Shown here one piece after another: positions 7,870-16,188 of a stretch of 24,177 nt of DNA (within the stretch, counting starts at the first letter, position 1; each line of letters opens with the position of its first letter). Origin of the DNA: JABEVB01 sp049965775. GTDB lineage: Bacteria > Planctomycetota > Phycisphaerae > WQYP01. Where the stretch lies: the NCBI GenBank assembly GCA_049965775.1, contig JBMFVX010000037.1, positions 1 through 24,177 on the forward strand, in the 5' to 3' direction. The notes beneath the pieces are model-generated. The model had not been told where the DNA came from, ran no database searches, and saw only the letters and a program-made list of their open reading frames with translations. A program made the translations under genes and the position numbers.

Positions 7870-9606
7870 TTATTTGCTGCGCGTGGCAGGTGCGGACAGA
7901 GACTGGGTCCAGGTGATGGCGGGCCACATTTGTGGATTGTCGTTGTGCTGCATCGGGCCGGGTGTGCTGCGTCCATTGCGAATGTCATCTGCGAGCAGTG
8001 CTTCGAGCTTATGTACAATCTGGGGGTATTGTTTGGCAACATTAAATTGTTCGGTAATGCCCAGCCAAGTGTCCATGTTATACAGTTGTATCGGAGGAAG
8101 ATGGGCTTTTCGGGCCATTGCGTTAGGAAGTGTCCAACCGCCAGAGCCGGGGCACATTTCCAGCTTCCATGAGCCATCAATAATGGCCAATGAACCGTCA
8201 ATCGAGGCGGTAACAACCGGGTAATTTACATGCCCGCCTTTTAGAGCGGACATGATGTTAAAACTGTCTTCACCGGCATCAGGCGGAAGCGTATAGTGCA
8301 GGTAAGCCGCCATCGTGGCCATAAAATCGGTTAGGCCGATGGGCGATGAATTAGTGCTTCCTGGTTTGGTAATACCAGGCCAATCAATGAGAAACGGCAC
8401 GCGTTGGCCGCCTTCCCAAATGTCTGATTTAAACCCGCGGAAAATATAACTCGGATAATCGCCGTGCCGCTCGAGGTAATGCGTCGGGTCAACATAGGGC
8501 GCAAAGCCATTGTCGGATGTGAATACCACGATGGTTTTGTTGGCAAGGCCTTCCTTTTTTAATGTAGTAAGCACCTTGCCTACCATGGCGTCGGTTTCAA
8601 TGCAGTAATCAAGATACGCGAACGGCAGAGGGCTTTTGCCTTTGTATGCTGAGGCTACCGCAATGGGTGTGTGCGGGGAGGGCATCGCGTAATACAGAAA
8701 AAATGGATGTGAGTCATGGGCATGACGCACAATAAAATCGCAGGCCTGCCGATTAAAATCGGGTAATACATGCACCGGGTTAAAATACGCGCCGGCCGGC
8801 CCGGTGCGGGCAAAATGAGCGCCCATCATGGCCTTGGAAATGGTGTAGGTGCGATCCACCGGCCCAACGGGCCTGTCATTGTTGATGTACACAAAGGGGT
8901 ACATATCCGCGGAGCCGGCAATAAAAAAATCAAAATCAAATCCGTTGCTCAAGGGGCCGTCAAGAATGGGTTTGGTGTAATCTACGCGTGAGGCATTGAC
9001 CCTTGAATAGCCAAAACTGTAACGATAGGGTTCGGGCGTGGCGCTGTTATAAAAATCGGGCTTGCCGTTAACGAACGGCGGTTCGTTTTTCTTGTATTGC
9101 CAACCGAGGCCGAGATTCCATTTGCCTACAAAGCCGGTATGGTAACCATTGTCTTTAAGCAGTGAAGCGATGGTCATGCGTCCTTTTTCGATCAGCGGCG
9201 GCGCAACGCCCCAAGCTTCGCCCGCCTTCATGGCCGACCGCCACGGATCGCGCCCGGTGAGCAGCCCATATCGTGAGGGCGTGCACAAAGCCGAGGCTCC
9301 ATGCGCATTGGTAAAAATCATTCCACTGCGCCCGATGCTGTCTATATTGGGCGTTTGAATGCGATCGCCCGCGTTAAGAATGCTCACATCGCCGTAACCC
9401 ATGTCGTCGGCGAGAATGTAGACAATATCGGGTTTAGCCGAAGGAGTTGCTGCGGTGGCCACTGCATCGTCCGCAACTCGCCCGACGCCCATCGCGGCGG
9501 CGAGGCACGCAGCCCAGCGGATGGCGCCAAGTCCCGTGCGACCAAGACGGCCGCTTGCCGCAATATGGGATTTATGCACGGTATTCTTTAATTTCGGTAT
9601 CGTCAT
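7870..9606 (-). CDS. Secreted arylsulfatase-type sulfatase
   Basis: The product is a 578-aa sulfatase (alkaline-phosphatase superfamily). The ATG at 9606 is chosen because GGGA lies 7 bp upstream; the frame is open back to 9654. The N-terminus is basic, then hydrophobic (about residues 27-42), which suggests export. The Ca2+ site begins with DIVYILADDMGYGD (Asp67, Asp68). The formylglycine motif is Cys108 in CTPSR (108-112), followed by YGLLTGR. VVFTSDNGFAPY is the second metal-site motif. Cysteine-type sulfatases need maturation to formylglycine by FGE or anSME, and no such gene is in the window. Substrate (sulfated polysaccharide or small aryl sulfate) cannot be told. Gene-dense sulfatase sets are typical of Planctomycetes, but this one stands alone here. 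Confidence 0.93.
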   Translation of the reverse strand: MTIPKLKNTVHKSHIAASGRLGRTGLGAIRWAACLAAAMGVGRVADDAVATAATPSAKPDIVYILADDMGYGDVSILNAGDRIQTPNIDSIGRSGMIFTNAHGASALCTPSRYGLLTGRDPWRSAMKAGEAWGVAPPLIEKGRMTIASLLKDNGYHTGFVGKWNLGLGWQYKKNEPPFVNGKPDFYNSATPEPYRYSFGYSRVNASRVDYTKPILDGPLSNGFDFDFFIAGSADMYPFVYINNDRPVGPVDRTYTISKAMMGAHFARTGPAGAYFNPVHVLPDFNRQACDFIVRHAHDSHPFFLYYAMPSPHTPIAVASAYKGKSPLPFAYLDYCIETDAMVGKVLTTLKKEGLANKTIVVFTSDNGFAPYVDPTHYLERHGDYPSYIFRGFKSDIWEGGQRVPFLIDWPGITKPGSTNSSPIGLTDFMATMAAYLHYTLPPDAGEDSFNIMSALKGGHVNYPVVTASIDGSLAIIDGSWKLEMCPGSGGWTLPNAMARKAHLPPIQLYNMDTWLGITEQFNVAKQYPQIVHKLEALLADDIRNGRSTPGPMQHNDNPQMWPAITWTQSLSAPATRSK

Positions 9607-9778
9607 AAAATTCCCATCCTGTAAACCGACTGGGTAAAAACCGGCGGCAGTCAAAGCAATTTAGCAAGTCGTGCCGGACAGTCAAGAAAGTTTCAGCGTA
9701 AATGCTCATTGCTGACGCGCATGTGCTGGAAAATAAGATGAAAATGCTCCGCCAACGCGCTGTACTGCGGACTGCGCA

Positions 9779-9823
9779 TGTGAGCAAACATGCGTGGCTA
9801 TTGGTCGGTTGTGAAGGATGCCA
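9779..9823 (+). repeat. Degenerate 45-bp direct repeat, copy 1
   Basis: It starts TGTGAGCAAACATGC and ends TGTGAAGGATGCCA. It matches copy 2 at 38 of 45 positions, without gaps, in the same orientation. The start-to-start distance is 138 bp. Confidence 0.75.
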
Positions 9824-9916
9824 TGGAAAAGACGGTAAAACATTCAGGTTTTGATGCAGAAGCGGCAGTCGGGGCGTAGATGAGGGAAAAAGGGGGGTGT
9901 TTTTGCGTGTGAGGTG

Positions 9917-9961
9917 TGTGAGAAAACATTCATGACTATTGGTTGGTTTTGAAGGATACCA
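9917..9961 (+). repeat. Degenerate 45-bp direct repeat, copy 2
   Basis: It starts TGTGAGAAAACATTC and ends TTTGAAGGATACCA, with a shared central CTATTGGT. See copy 1 at 9779-9823. No third copy was noticed. Confidence 0.75.
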
Positions 9962-10622
9962 AGTTAAAAGCGGCACATCGTTGGGGGTTTGCTGAAGAAT
10001 ACCAAGGCACGCGGCTGCGCCGCGAGAGCAGGTGAACAGTGGAGCGATGCTGCGGCGCGACCTGAGCGAGGACGGGGTTTTGCATGGAGGCTTTTAGGCG
10101 CGGCATGTGCAAGATGATTGGGCGCTGTGCGACGGAGTAGCGCGCAGCCCGATAGGAGGCGATCCTGCCCTATAGAGGATTTCGGCATCCGTGCCATCCC
10201 GATAATAAACTGGGCTGGGTGTACCTCGAGACGGGCGGTTTTGCAGATGAGCACCGAGTGAGGGCAGTTTTGCCGCGTAGTGTGCCGAGTGGTGCTGTTA
10301 CGCCCAAGCTATTCGTATGGCCCGGATTATGCATAGTTTCCAATCGCTGGCGTTTGGCAGGAACTGTCACAGGCCCGTGACGTTGCCCGACGGATAGCCT
10401 GGGTTTGCGCCGTGGTTGGGGCCGGTCAGATTGGTGGCGTTGTGTTTTGGGATACCTGAGGGTTGCGGTAAACGAAGCGGTCTTGACGCATCGGAGATGC
10501 CAAAATGGTTTGTGTGATTGTGTTCAGAATCTTTGGCTGTCTCTAGGTTCACCGCCGGAGATTGGCCGTCCGTGCGAGATAAAGCCTTCATAAGATGAGG
10601 GTTATTGCGCCGATAAGAATGT

Positions 10623-10646
10623 AAGACCGTGATGCTTTACGGTCTT
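10623..10646 (+). other. Stem-loop in the leader of the B12-sensor gene
   Basis: AAGACCGT (10623-10630) and ACGGTCTT (10639-10646) form a perfect 8-bp stem with an 8-nt loop. There is no T-run on either side, so it is not a typical intrinsic terminator. Confidence 0.5.
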
Positions 10647-10659
10647 GTGGAGTTGTTAC

Positions 10660-10698
10660 ACGTCTGCCAGTGCAGATTAAAACTGCATTATCAGACGT
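10660..10698 (+). other. Nested inverted repeat upstream of the B12-sensor gene
   Basis: The outer arms are ACGTCTG (10660-10666) and CAGACGT (10692-10698). The inner arms are TGCAG (10671-10675) and CTGCA (10683-10687), separated by 4-nt unpaired segments. The two-tier symmetry and AT-rich loop could be an RNA structure or an operator. It lies about 180 bp before the ATG at 10878. No match to the cobalamin riboswitch or GEMM c-di-GMP riboswitch consensus was seen. Confidence 0.45.
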
Positions 10699-10877
10699 TC
10701 TCTATCCGGCAGGCGTTGTGAAGGTGACACATGAACCGGGTACCGGCTTCCAGGTGTAAAAACCGGATCATTGCGGTAACTGGAATCTCTCTGGTTTCAT
10801 CTGGACAGACGTGGCTGGTGCCTGTGATCAGCGCTTAAACACGGCCGTGGCGTGGTTTATTTCGCTTGAGGCTGTTA

Positions 10878-11975
10878 ATGAAGACAATTCACAATATATT
10901 CAAAAATAATGACTCTTCGGTGGTTGCGGCGATAGATCTCCATCGCGGCGGCTTGACTGACCGGATTATACAGAGAGTTTCCGCCGTGGTGGCACCGCGC
11001 CTGCGAGTGGAATCGGGGCGGTCAGGGCCAGGTGAACTTCGAGACCAGATTGAACCGGTGATTGATCATCTTACCGAGGCGGTTCGCATGGCCGACCCGT
11101 CCATATTTGTGGAGTGCATCAAGCGCCTGCAAGTGTGGGGCGCCGCGCACGGCATGCCCGGCGCTGCGATTGTACAAATGCTGGAACTGCTGCGTGATCA
11201 GCTGGCGGTAATTGTAGATGCTGCCGATGCCGCGTTGCTTATGGACTGCCTGAGTGCGGCGCAAGCTATAGCAGCGGAGCAGCCGGTCACCAGCGAGTGC
11301 CATATTCAACTGGATCAGCCACTTGGGTCTCTTGCCCGTGAATATCTGGCTGCTCTGCTCGATGGCCGTCGGCAGGATGCGGGCCAACTGGTGGAGCATG
11401 CTCTGCAAAGCGGAATATCAGTCCAAGAAATATATGTGTATGTATTTCAACAGGCCCAATATGAACTGGGTCGTCTGTGGGAACTCAATCGCATCAGTGT
11501 GGCGCAGGAGCATTATTGTACGGCGGCGACGCAATTTATCATGTCGCGGTTGTATCCGCGCATTTTCAGCGGCCCGCGCAACGGGTACTGTTTTGTAGGG
11601 GCTGCGGTGGCCAGCGATATGCACGAAATCGGCATCCGTATGGTAGCCGACACGCTGGAAATGCACGGATGGGTAACGCACTATCTCGGGGGCAATGTTC
11701 CCATATCTGATTTAATTGATACATTGTTGCAGCGCCGTGCGGATGTGCTGGGTATATCGGCCACTATCGTGCCACATATTCGCACCGTAGAAAAGGTGAT
11801 TGCCGCGGTTCGGCAGGCGGATGCAACAAAACGAATCCGGGTGATGGTGGGGGGTGCTCCATTTAACGCGGCTCCAGAATTGTGGAAGAAGATTGGTGCC
11901 GATGGCTGGGCCAAAAGTGCCGTCGAAGTACCTCGCGTTGCTCTGGAGCTTGCGTTGGGCCGGAGCGAGTTATGA
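10878..11975 (+). CDS. Cobalamin-binding sensor protein with CarH-like W-x9-EH motif
   Basis: The product is a 365-aa cytoplasmic protein. The ATG at 10878 is preferred because GAGG lies 6 bp upstream; a TTG at 10866 is in frame. Residues ~1-135 form an unassigned helical N-terminal domain. Residues ~150-230 look like the B12-binding helical cap (PF02607 type). They contain Trp201, Glu211 and His212 in W-x9-EH, the signature that contacts the adenosyl group in CarH/LitR photoreceptors. Residues ~235-360 are the Rossmann-like B12-binding domain, with DMHEIG (247-252; His249 is the expected lower cobalt ligand), GISAT and VGG. No MerR-type DNA-binding domain is present. The residue after Trp201 is Glu, where CarH has the His132 that ligates cobalt after light, so CarH-type photochemistry is uncertain. 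The stop overlaps the cyclase start (ATGA), so it probably regulates that enzyme. Confidence 0.88.
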   Translation: MKTIHNIFKNNDSSVVAAIDLHRGGLTDRIIQRVSAVVAPRLRVESGRSGPGELRDQIEPVIDHLTEAVRMADPSIFVECIKRLQVWGAAHGMPGAAIVQMLELLRDQLAVIVDAADAALLMDCLSAAQAIAAEQPVTSECHIQLDQPLGSLAREYLAALLDGRRQDAGQLVEHALQSGISVQEIYVYVFQQAQYELGRLWELNRISVAQEHYCTAATQFIMSRLYPRIFSGPRNGYCFVGAAVASDMHEIGIRMVADTLEMHGWVTHYLGGNVPISDLIDTLLQRRADVLGISATIVPHIRTVEKVIAAVRQADATKRIRVMVGGAPFNAAPELWKKIGADGWAKSAVEVPRVALELALGRSEL

Positions 11976-12778
11976 CTGATTCGCGATTAGTTGAGGCGGC
12001 TCGAACATTGTCGCGACCTGAGCAGGGACCATCGCCACCGACTGATACGGTTTTGCGTCAGAATACCCGTTCGGCAGCCGATGAAAAACTCTATGGTGAA
12101 TTGAGTCGGCTCAATAACGACCTGGCAACCATGCAGCGCGAATTGGCCAGCCGCAACCGGACACTGGAGTTGCGCAACAACGAGTTGTGTCAGATGCGGG
12201 AGTTGCTCGAGGTTAAACAGGCCGAGTTGCTTGCAGCCAACGAGATACTCCAGGTGCTGTCAATAACCGATACCCTAACCGGCATAGGCAATCGTCGCTA
12301 TATGCAAATGCGACTGGAGGATGAGCTTGCGCGAGTGGCGCGTACACATGGTCCGTTGTCGCTGATGCTGTTGGATATAGACCGCTTCAAGAACTACAAT
12401 GACACGTTTGGACATCTTGCCGGGGATGAGGCCTTAAAAATAATGGCGAAAATTCTGCAAAAGCATGCCCGAAAAACAGATACCGTGAGCCGCTTTGGTG
12501 GCGAAGAATTTGTGGTGCTTTATCCGGATGCGGATCGTGCCGCGGTCGAGGCTCTTGCCGAGCGGCTGCGCACGCACGTGCATGAGGCTACCTGGCCCCA
12601 TCGGCCGGTTACGGTGAGTATGGGCATCGCCTCTATTGAGAGGGATTCGTGCGCTGCCGAGACGCTGCTGAATCAGGCGGATCAGGCGCTTTACCGGGCC
12701 AAGTTCCAAGGTCGCGATCAGGCGATACATTATGTGGATATTCTGCATAATGAGAGCGATTGCCGGAACAAACTTTGA
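11972..12778 (+). CDS. GGDEF diguanylate cyclase with N-terminal coiled coil
   Basis: The 268-aa enzyme should make c-di-GMP from two GTP. The ATG at 11972 overlaps the previous stop (ATGA), with GGAG 7 bp upstream. Residues 1-35 are Pro/Ser-rich and probably disordered. Residues ~38-95 are a heptad-like helix (SRLNNDLATMQRELASRNRT...), the usual signalling coiled coil that dimerises cyclases. The GGDEF domain (about 97-256) has the D-x-D metal motif in DIDRFK (135-140), the active site GGEEF (176-180) and an intact product-inhibition I-site, RKTD (167-170), five residues before it. There is no sensor domain in the chain; the upstream B12-binding protein would supply that role. No EAL or HD-GYP partner is in the window. 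Confidence 0.95.
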   Translation: MTDSRLVEAARTLSRPEQGPSPPTDTVLRQNTRSAADEKLYGELSRLNNDLATMQRELASRNRTLELRNNELCQMRELLEVKQAELLAANEILQVLSITDTLTGIGNRRYMQMRLEDELARVARTHGPLSLMLLDIDRFKNYNDTFGHLAGDEALKIMAKILQKHARKTDTVSRFGGEEFVVLYPDADRAAVEALAERLRTHVHEATWPHRPVTVSMGIASIERDSCAAETLLNQADQALYRAKFQGRDQAIHYVDILHNESDCRNKL

Positions 12779-13298
12779 GTGAATTGCACGTTGCCGTGGA
12801 ATACTACAACCAGTCACCTATTCAGTATTGGGGAAGAGGACCAAATATTGGGCGTATGGCGGGCGTAGAGCGGCAGATGTCAGCCGCAGCGATGGGCCAG
12901 GGATAGTGCCAATCCCGGGCGGCGCTGGAAGCGCGGGCAGACTATTGCTGCACATACCGCAGAGCTTGCAGGAAATGGTGATGGCCCAAAGAGCAGGAGA
13001 AAAACCGGTTCTGCCAGCGATGGTTGGACCGGTCGTGCCAATGCTGAAGTTATTGGGCAGCGCGAAAGCGAACCCGTCCGATGGCCCGCGCCAAGGCATC
13101 GGCATGGGCGAGAAAGATTGGACCTCTGCATGAGACGCTATTTACTGACGGCCGCTTGGCCGATTCCGGTGGGCTGGTGGCTTTGCGTCTCGGCCGGGGC
13201 AGCCATCTGGTGAAAACTCTCACAGGCCCAGTCTCCTGCTGGCTATCGGCGGGAGTGTCAACCGCGTAAAATCTTGGTTGATAAGCAGGAGGCCGCTG
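12779..13298. other. 520-bp gap without a supported gene
   Basis: Overlapping ORFs are open on both strands around 12820-13135, simply because the DNA is GC-rich. They have no Shine-Dalgarno, no recognised domain and Gly/Pro-rich translations. No terminator with a T-run follows the cyclase. AGGAGG at 13287-13292 belongs to the next gene. Confidence 0.5.
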
Positions 13299-14027
13299 AT
13301 GGCAAAATCTACCGTCGAAGAAATTCGCCGCCGATTCGACAACGATGTTGAGCGATTCAGCAATCTGGAAACCGGCCAGTCGGCCACCATGGACGCGCCG
13401 CTTTGTATGGACCTTGTCACGACTGCGGCCGCAACCACCAACCCCGCGGCCCGCGATCTTCTGGATGTTGGCTGCGGCGCCGGCAACTATACGCTTAAAA
13501 TGCTGCAGCGCCTGCCCGCACTGCGCTGCACGCTCATGGACTTAAGTAAGCCCATGCTCGAGCGGGCGCAGCAGCGTATTACGGCCGCCGGCGGAGTTAT
13601 TTCGGCGGCGGTGCAAAATGATGTGCGGCAAAGCTTGTTTGCGGCCGGTTCATTTGACATCATATTGGCGGCCGCGGTACTGCACCATTTGCGCGGCGAT
13701 GAAGAATGGTTGGCGGTGTTCGGAGCCATGTATCGCTGGCTGCGGCCGGGGGGATCATTCTGGATATTTGATCATCTGCGGCACGATTCGCCGGCGGTTC
13801 AAACGCTGATGCAGCAGCGGCATGAAGAGCATTTAATAAACCTCAAAGGCGGCGGCGCGGCGGGCTTGGCCTACCGCGATAGCGTGGTGGCCTATATTGA
13901 AGCCGAGGACACGCCGCGCCCGCTGCTTTGGCAGGTGGATTTGCTGCGCCGCGTCGGCTTTGTACAAATTGAAATCCTGCATAAGAACGGGCCATTCGCA
14001 GCCTTCGGCGGAAGTAAGCCCATGTAA
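13299..14027 (+). CDS. Class I SAM-dependent methyltransferase
   Basis: The product is a 242-aa Rossmann-fold methyltransferase. The ATG at 13299 is fixed by AGGAGG (13287-13292), 6 bp upstream. SAM-binding motif I is LLDVGCGAGNYTLKML, the acidic motif II is CTLMDLSKPML, and LHHLRGDEEWLAV plus WLRPGGSFWIFDHL are the later motifs of the COG2226-like group. The C-terminal EILHKNGPFAAFGGSKP is shared with CmoA-like/uncharacterised members that may act on tRNA or small molecules. The substrate is not determinable here. The gene stands alone and converges on groL, with a shared terminator. Confidence 0.88.
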   Translation: MAKSTVEEIRRRFDNDVERFSNLETGQSATMDAPLCMDLVTTAAATTNPAARDLLDVGCGAGNYTLKMLQRLPALRCTLMDLSKPMLERAQQRITAAGGVISAAVQNDVRQSLFAAGSFDIILAAAVLHHLRGDEEWLAVFGAMYRWLRPGGSFWIFDHLRHDSPAVQTLMQQRHEEHLINLKGGGAAGLAYRDSVVAYIEAEDTPRPLLWQVDLLRRVGFVQIEILHKNGPFAAFGGSKPM

Positions 14028-14041
14028 GAGAGCAATAAAAA

Positions 14042-14067
14042 GGCCCGCAGGGGTTATCCTGCGGGCC
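14042..14067. terminator. Bidirectional intrinsic terminator between the methyltransferase gene and groL
   Basis: GGCCCGCAGG (14042-14051) and CCTGCGGGCC (14058-14067) form a perfect 10-bp GC-rich stem with a 6-nt loop. Read on the minus strand it is followed by TTTTTATTG, a good T-run for groL, whose stop is at 14149. On the plus strand CTTTTAATT follows after a few bases, a weaker exit for the methyltransferase. Confidence 0.9.
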
Positions 14068-14148
14068 GAGAACTTTTAATTGCTGCCGAATCGGGCTGCA
14101 CGCCGCCGCGGTTGGCGGCATGACGCGACCCTTCCGGGTTTGCGGGCA

Positions 14149-15771
14149 TCAATAATCTTCGCTGTGGTTGTGGCCGCCGGCCTTCTTTTCTTCCTTCTTG
14201 GGCAAATCGCTGATGATCGCGTCGGTGGTCAACAGCAAGCTTGCAATGGAAGAAGCGTTGGTCAAAGCGGTGCGTTCAACCTTGGTCGGCACAATGACGC
14301 CCATCTTGAGCATGTCGCCATATTCGTGCGTGAGGGCATTGAAACCGAAATTGGTTTCTTTGCTTTCAAGAACCTTCTGGGCGACAATGCTGCCGTCCAC
14401 ACCGGCGTTCTCCGAAATCTGCTTGATGGGAGCGTACAACGCTCGCTTGACGATGTCAGCGCCGATCTTTTCGTCGCCGTCCAGCTTGAGCTTGTCAATC
14501 GCCGGGATCGCCCGCAGAACGCTGACGCCGCCGCCGGGCAGAATGCCTTCTTCCACCGCAGCGCGGCAGGCGTGAAGAGCATCTTCAACGCGGGCTTTCT
14601 TTTCTTTCATGGCGGCTTCGGTGGGGGCGCCAACTTTGATCAGCGCTACACCGCCGGCAAGCTTGGCGAGCCGCTCCTGAAGCTTCTCACGGTCATACTC
14701 GCTGGTGGTGCGATCAATTTCGTTCTTGATCTGCTCGATGCGACCCTTGATCTGATCACTCTTGCCGGCGCCTTCAATGATGGTCGTGGCTTCTTTTTCA
14801 ACCTGAACCTTCTTGGCCCGGCCGAGGTCTTTAAGCTCCAGCGATTCGAGGGAGATGCCGAGTTCTTCAAAAATGGCCCGGCCACCGGTCACAATCGCGA
14901 TGTCTTCCAGCATGGACTTGCGACGATCGCCAAAGCCCGGAGCCTTAACAGCCACAACCTTGAGCGTGCCGCGCAGCTTATTAACCACCAGCGTGGCCAA
15001 TGCTTCGCCTTCAATATCCTCGGCAATCAGCAGCAGAGCCTTACCGGCCTCGGCAACCTTGCCCAAGATCGGCAGAAGTTCTTTGATAGAGCTGATTTTC
15101 TTCTCATGAATGAGGATGTAGGCGTCTTCGAAGGTGGCCTCCATGGTTTGCGGGTCGGCAAAGTGCGGGCTGATGTAGCCCTTGTCGAACTGCAAGCCTT
15201 CAACGAGGTCTACCGTGGTGTCGAGGCCTTTGCCTTCTTCCACGGTGATGACGCCGTCTTTGCCTACTTTATCCATGGCGTCGGCAATCATCTGGCCGAT
15301 TTGTGCATCCTGGTTGGCCGAGCTGGCGCCGACCTGGGCGATTTGCTTGGAGTTTTCAACCTTGTTGGAAATATGCTTGAGGTACCCAACCACCGCCTCA
15401 ACCGCCTTTTCAATGCCGCGTTTGAGCAGCGTGGGGTTGGCGCCGGCGGTTACGTTGCGCAGGCCTTCATCATAAATAGCCTCGGCATATACCGTGGCGG
15501 TGGTGGTGCCGTCGCCGGCGACCGTGCTGGTTTTGCTGGCGACCTCTTTTACAAGCTGAGCGCCGAGGTTTTCAAAGGGGTGCTCAAGCTCAATTTCCTT
15601 GGCAACGGTTACGCCGTCTTTGGTGACGGTGGGGCTGCCGAAGGATTTTTCGATGACAACATTGCGACCCGACGGGCCGAGGGTTACCTTCACCGCCTGG
15701 GCGAGGGTTTTGACGCCGCGGCGAATGGCTTCGCGCGCTTCGGTATCAAATTCAATCATTTTTGCGGCCAT
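14149..15771 (-). CDS. groL: Chaperonin GroEL (Hsp60)
   Basis: The 540-aa ATP-dependent folding chaperonin forms the tetradecameric ring with GroES. The sequence is canonical from MAAKMIEFDTEAREAIRRGV. It carries the P-loop-like VTLGPSGRNVVIEK, DGVTVAKEI (Asp52) and GDGTTTATVYAEAI (86-99, with catalytic-site Asp87). The C-terminus is KKAGGHNHSEDY instead of the GGM repeats of E. coli; His/acidic tails are known in many non-proteobacterial GroELs. GGAG lies 8 bp before the ATG at 15771. The groS gene is 85 bp upstream on the same strand. The ORF open on the opposite strand (14080-15801) is a shadow of this gene. Confidence 0.99.
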   Translation of the reverse strand: MAAKMIEFDTEAREAIRRGVKTLAQAVKVTLGPSGRNVVIEKSFGSPTVTKDGVTVAKEIELEHPFENLGAQLVKEVASKTSTVAGDGTTTATVYAEAIYDEGLRNVTAGANPTLLKRGIEKAVEAVVGYLKHISNKVENSKQIAQVGASSANQDAQIGQMIADAMDKVGKDGVITVEEGKGLDTTVDLVEGLQFDKGYISPHFADPQTMEATFEDAYILIHEKKISSIKELLPILGKVAEAGKALLLIAEDIEGEALATLVVNKLRGTLKVVAVKAPGFGDRRKSMLEDIAIVTGGRAIFEELGISLESLELKDLGRAKKVQVEKEATTIIEGAGKSDQIKGRIEQIKNEIDRTTSEYDREKLQERLAKLAGGVALIKVGAPTEAAMKEKKARVEDALHACRAAVEEGILPGGGVSVLRAIPAIDKLKLDGDEKIGADIVKRALYAPIKQISENAGVDGSIVAQKVLESKETNFGFNALTHEYGDMLKMGVIVPTKVERTALTNASSIASLLLTTDAIISDLPKKEEKKAGGHNHSEDY

Positions 15772-15856
15772 GATAGTTCTCCAAAAAAGTTACCTTACTG
15801 ACTGTTCATGCTTGCATCCAACGCGCCGCCGTGAGGCGCTTCGGCGGGAGCGAGCG

Positions 15857-16150
15857 TTATTCCAAGACGGCGAGCACTTCATCTTCGCTCAAGATGAGCA
15901 ACTCTTCGCCATCTACCTTGATTTCGGTGCCGGCATAGCTGGCGAAAATGATCTCATCGCCTTTTTTAACCTGAAACGATGCCCGCTCGCCGTTGTCGAG
16001 CAGCTTGCCATCGCCCACGGCCAGCACTTTGCCGCGCTTGGGCTTTTCTTTGGCGGTTTCAGGAAGCACAATGCCGCTCTTGGTGACGGCATCAGCCTCG
16101 GTGCGTTTGAGCAGGATTTTGTCTCCGAGCGGACGAACATTGACTGCCAT
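15857..16150 (-). CDS. groS: Co-chaperonin GroES (Hsp10)
   Basis: The 97-aa lid of the GroEL chamber. The ATG at 16150 is chosen because AAGGAG lies 9 bp upstream and the protein then starts MAVNVRPLGDKILLKR, the family's usual N-terminus. The mobile loop that docks on GroEL is TKSGIVLPETAKEKP, and the roof region (GKLLDNGERASFQVKKGDEIIF) is conserved. It is the first of the groS-groL pair. I see no CIRCE inverted repeat (TTAGCACTC-N9-GAGTGCTAA) in its leader, so HrcA control is not supported by this sequence. Confidence 0.98.
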   Translation of the reverse strand: MAVNVRPLGDKILLKRTEADAVTKSGIVLPETAKEKPKRGKVLAVGDGKLLDNGERASFQVKKGDEIIFASYAGTEIKVDGEELLILSEDEVLAVLE

Positions 16151-16188
16151 AATGCAGACTCCTTGAAAATAAACCCTTGTATAGATCA

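Larger units (their letters stand above)
9607..10877. other. 1.27 kb stretch without a supported gene
   Basis: Short ORFs exist on both strands (for example 9964-10254 and 10367-10591, both minus), but none has a Shine-Dalgarno, a recognisable domain or the GC-rich third positions of the neighbouring genes. The stretch holds a degenerate 45-bp direct repeat (9779-9823 and 9917-9961), a GC-rich middle portion (about 10010-10150), a hairpin at 10623-10646 and a nested inverted repeat at 10660-10698. It separates the divergently transcribed sulfatase and B12-sensor genes, so it must contain both promoters. It may include a decayed gene that I could not recognise. Confidence 0.5.

Noticed and set aside
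9964..10591. Minus-strand ORFs of 74-96 codons in the gene-free stretch
   Set aside because: No start signals, no recognisable protein family, and compositions typical of translated non-coding DNA.
10700..10877. Cobalamin or c-di-GMP riboswitch before the B12/GGDEF operon
   Set aside because: Neither the B12-box nor the GEMM core sequences were seen, although both would have fitted the genes.
12818..13135. ORFs of 80-100 codons on both strands between the cyclase and methyltransferase genes
   Set aside because: No Shine-Dalgarno, no domain, Gly/Pro-rich translation, and both strands open at once.
14080..15801. 573-codon ORF on the plus strand opposite groL
   Set aside because: It is the antisense shadow of a canonical GroEL gene and shows no domain; GC-rich DNA leaves it open.
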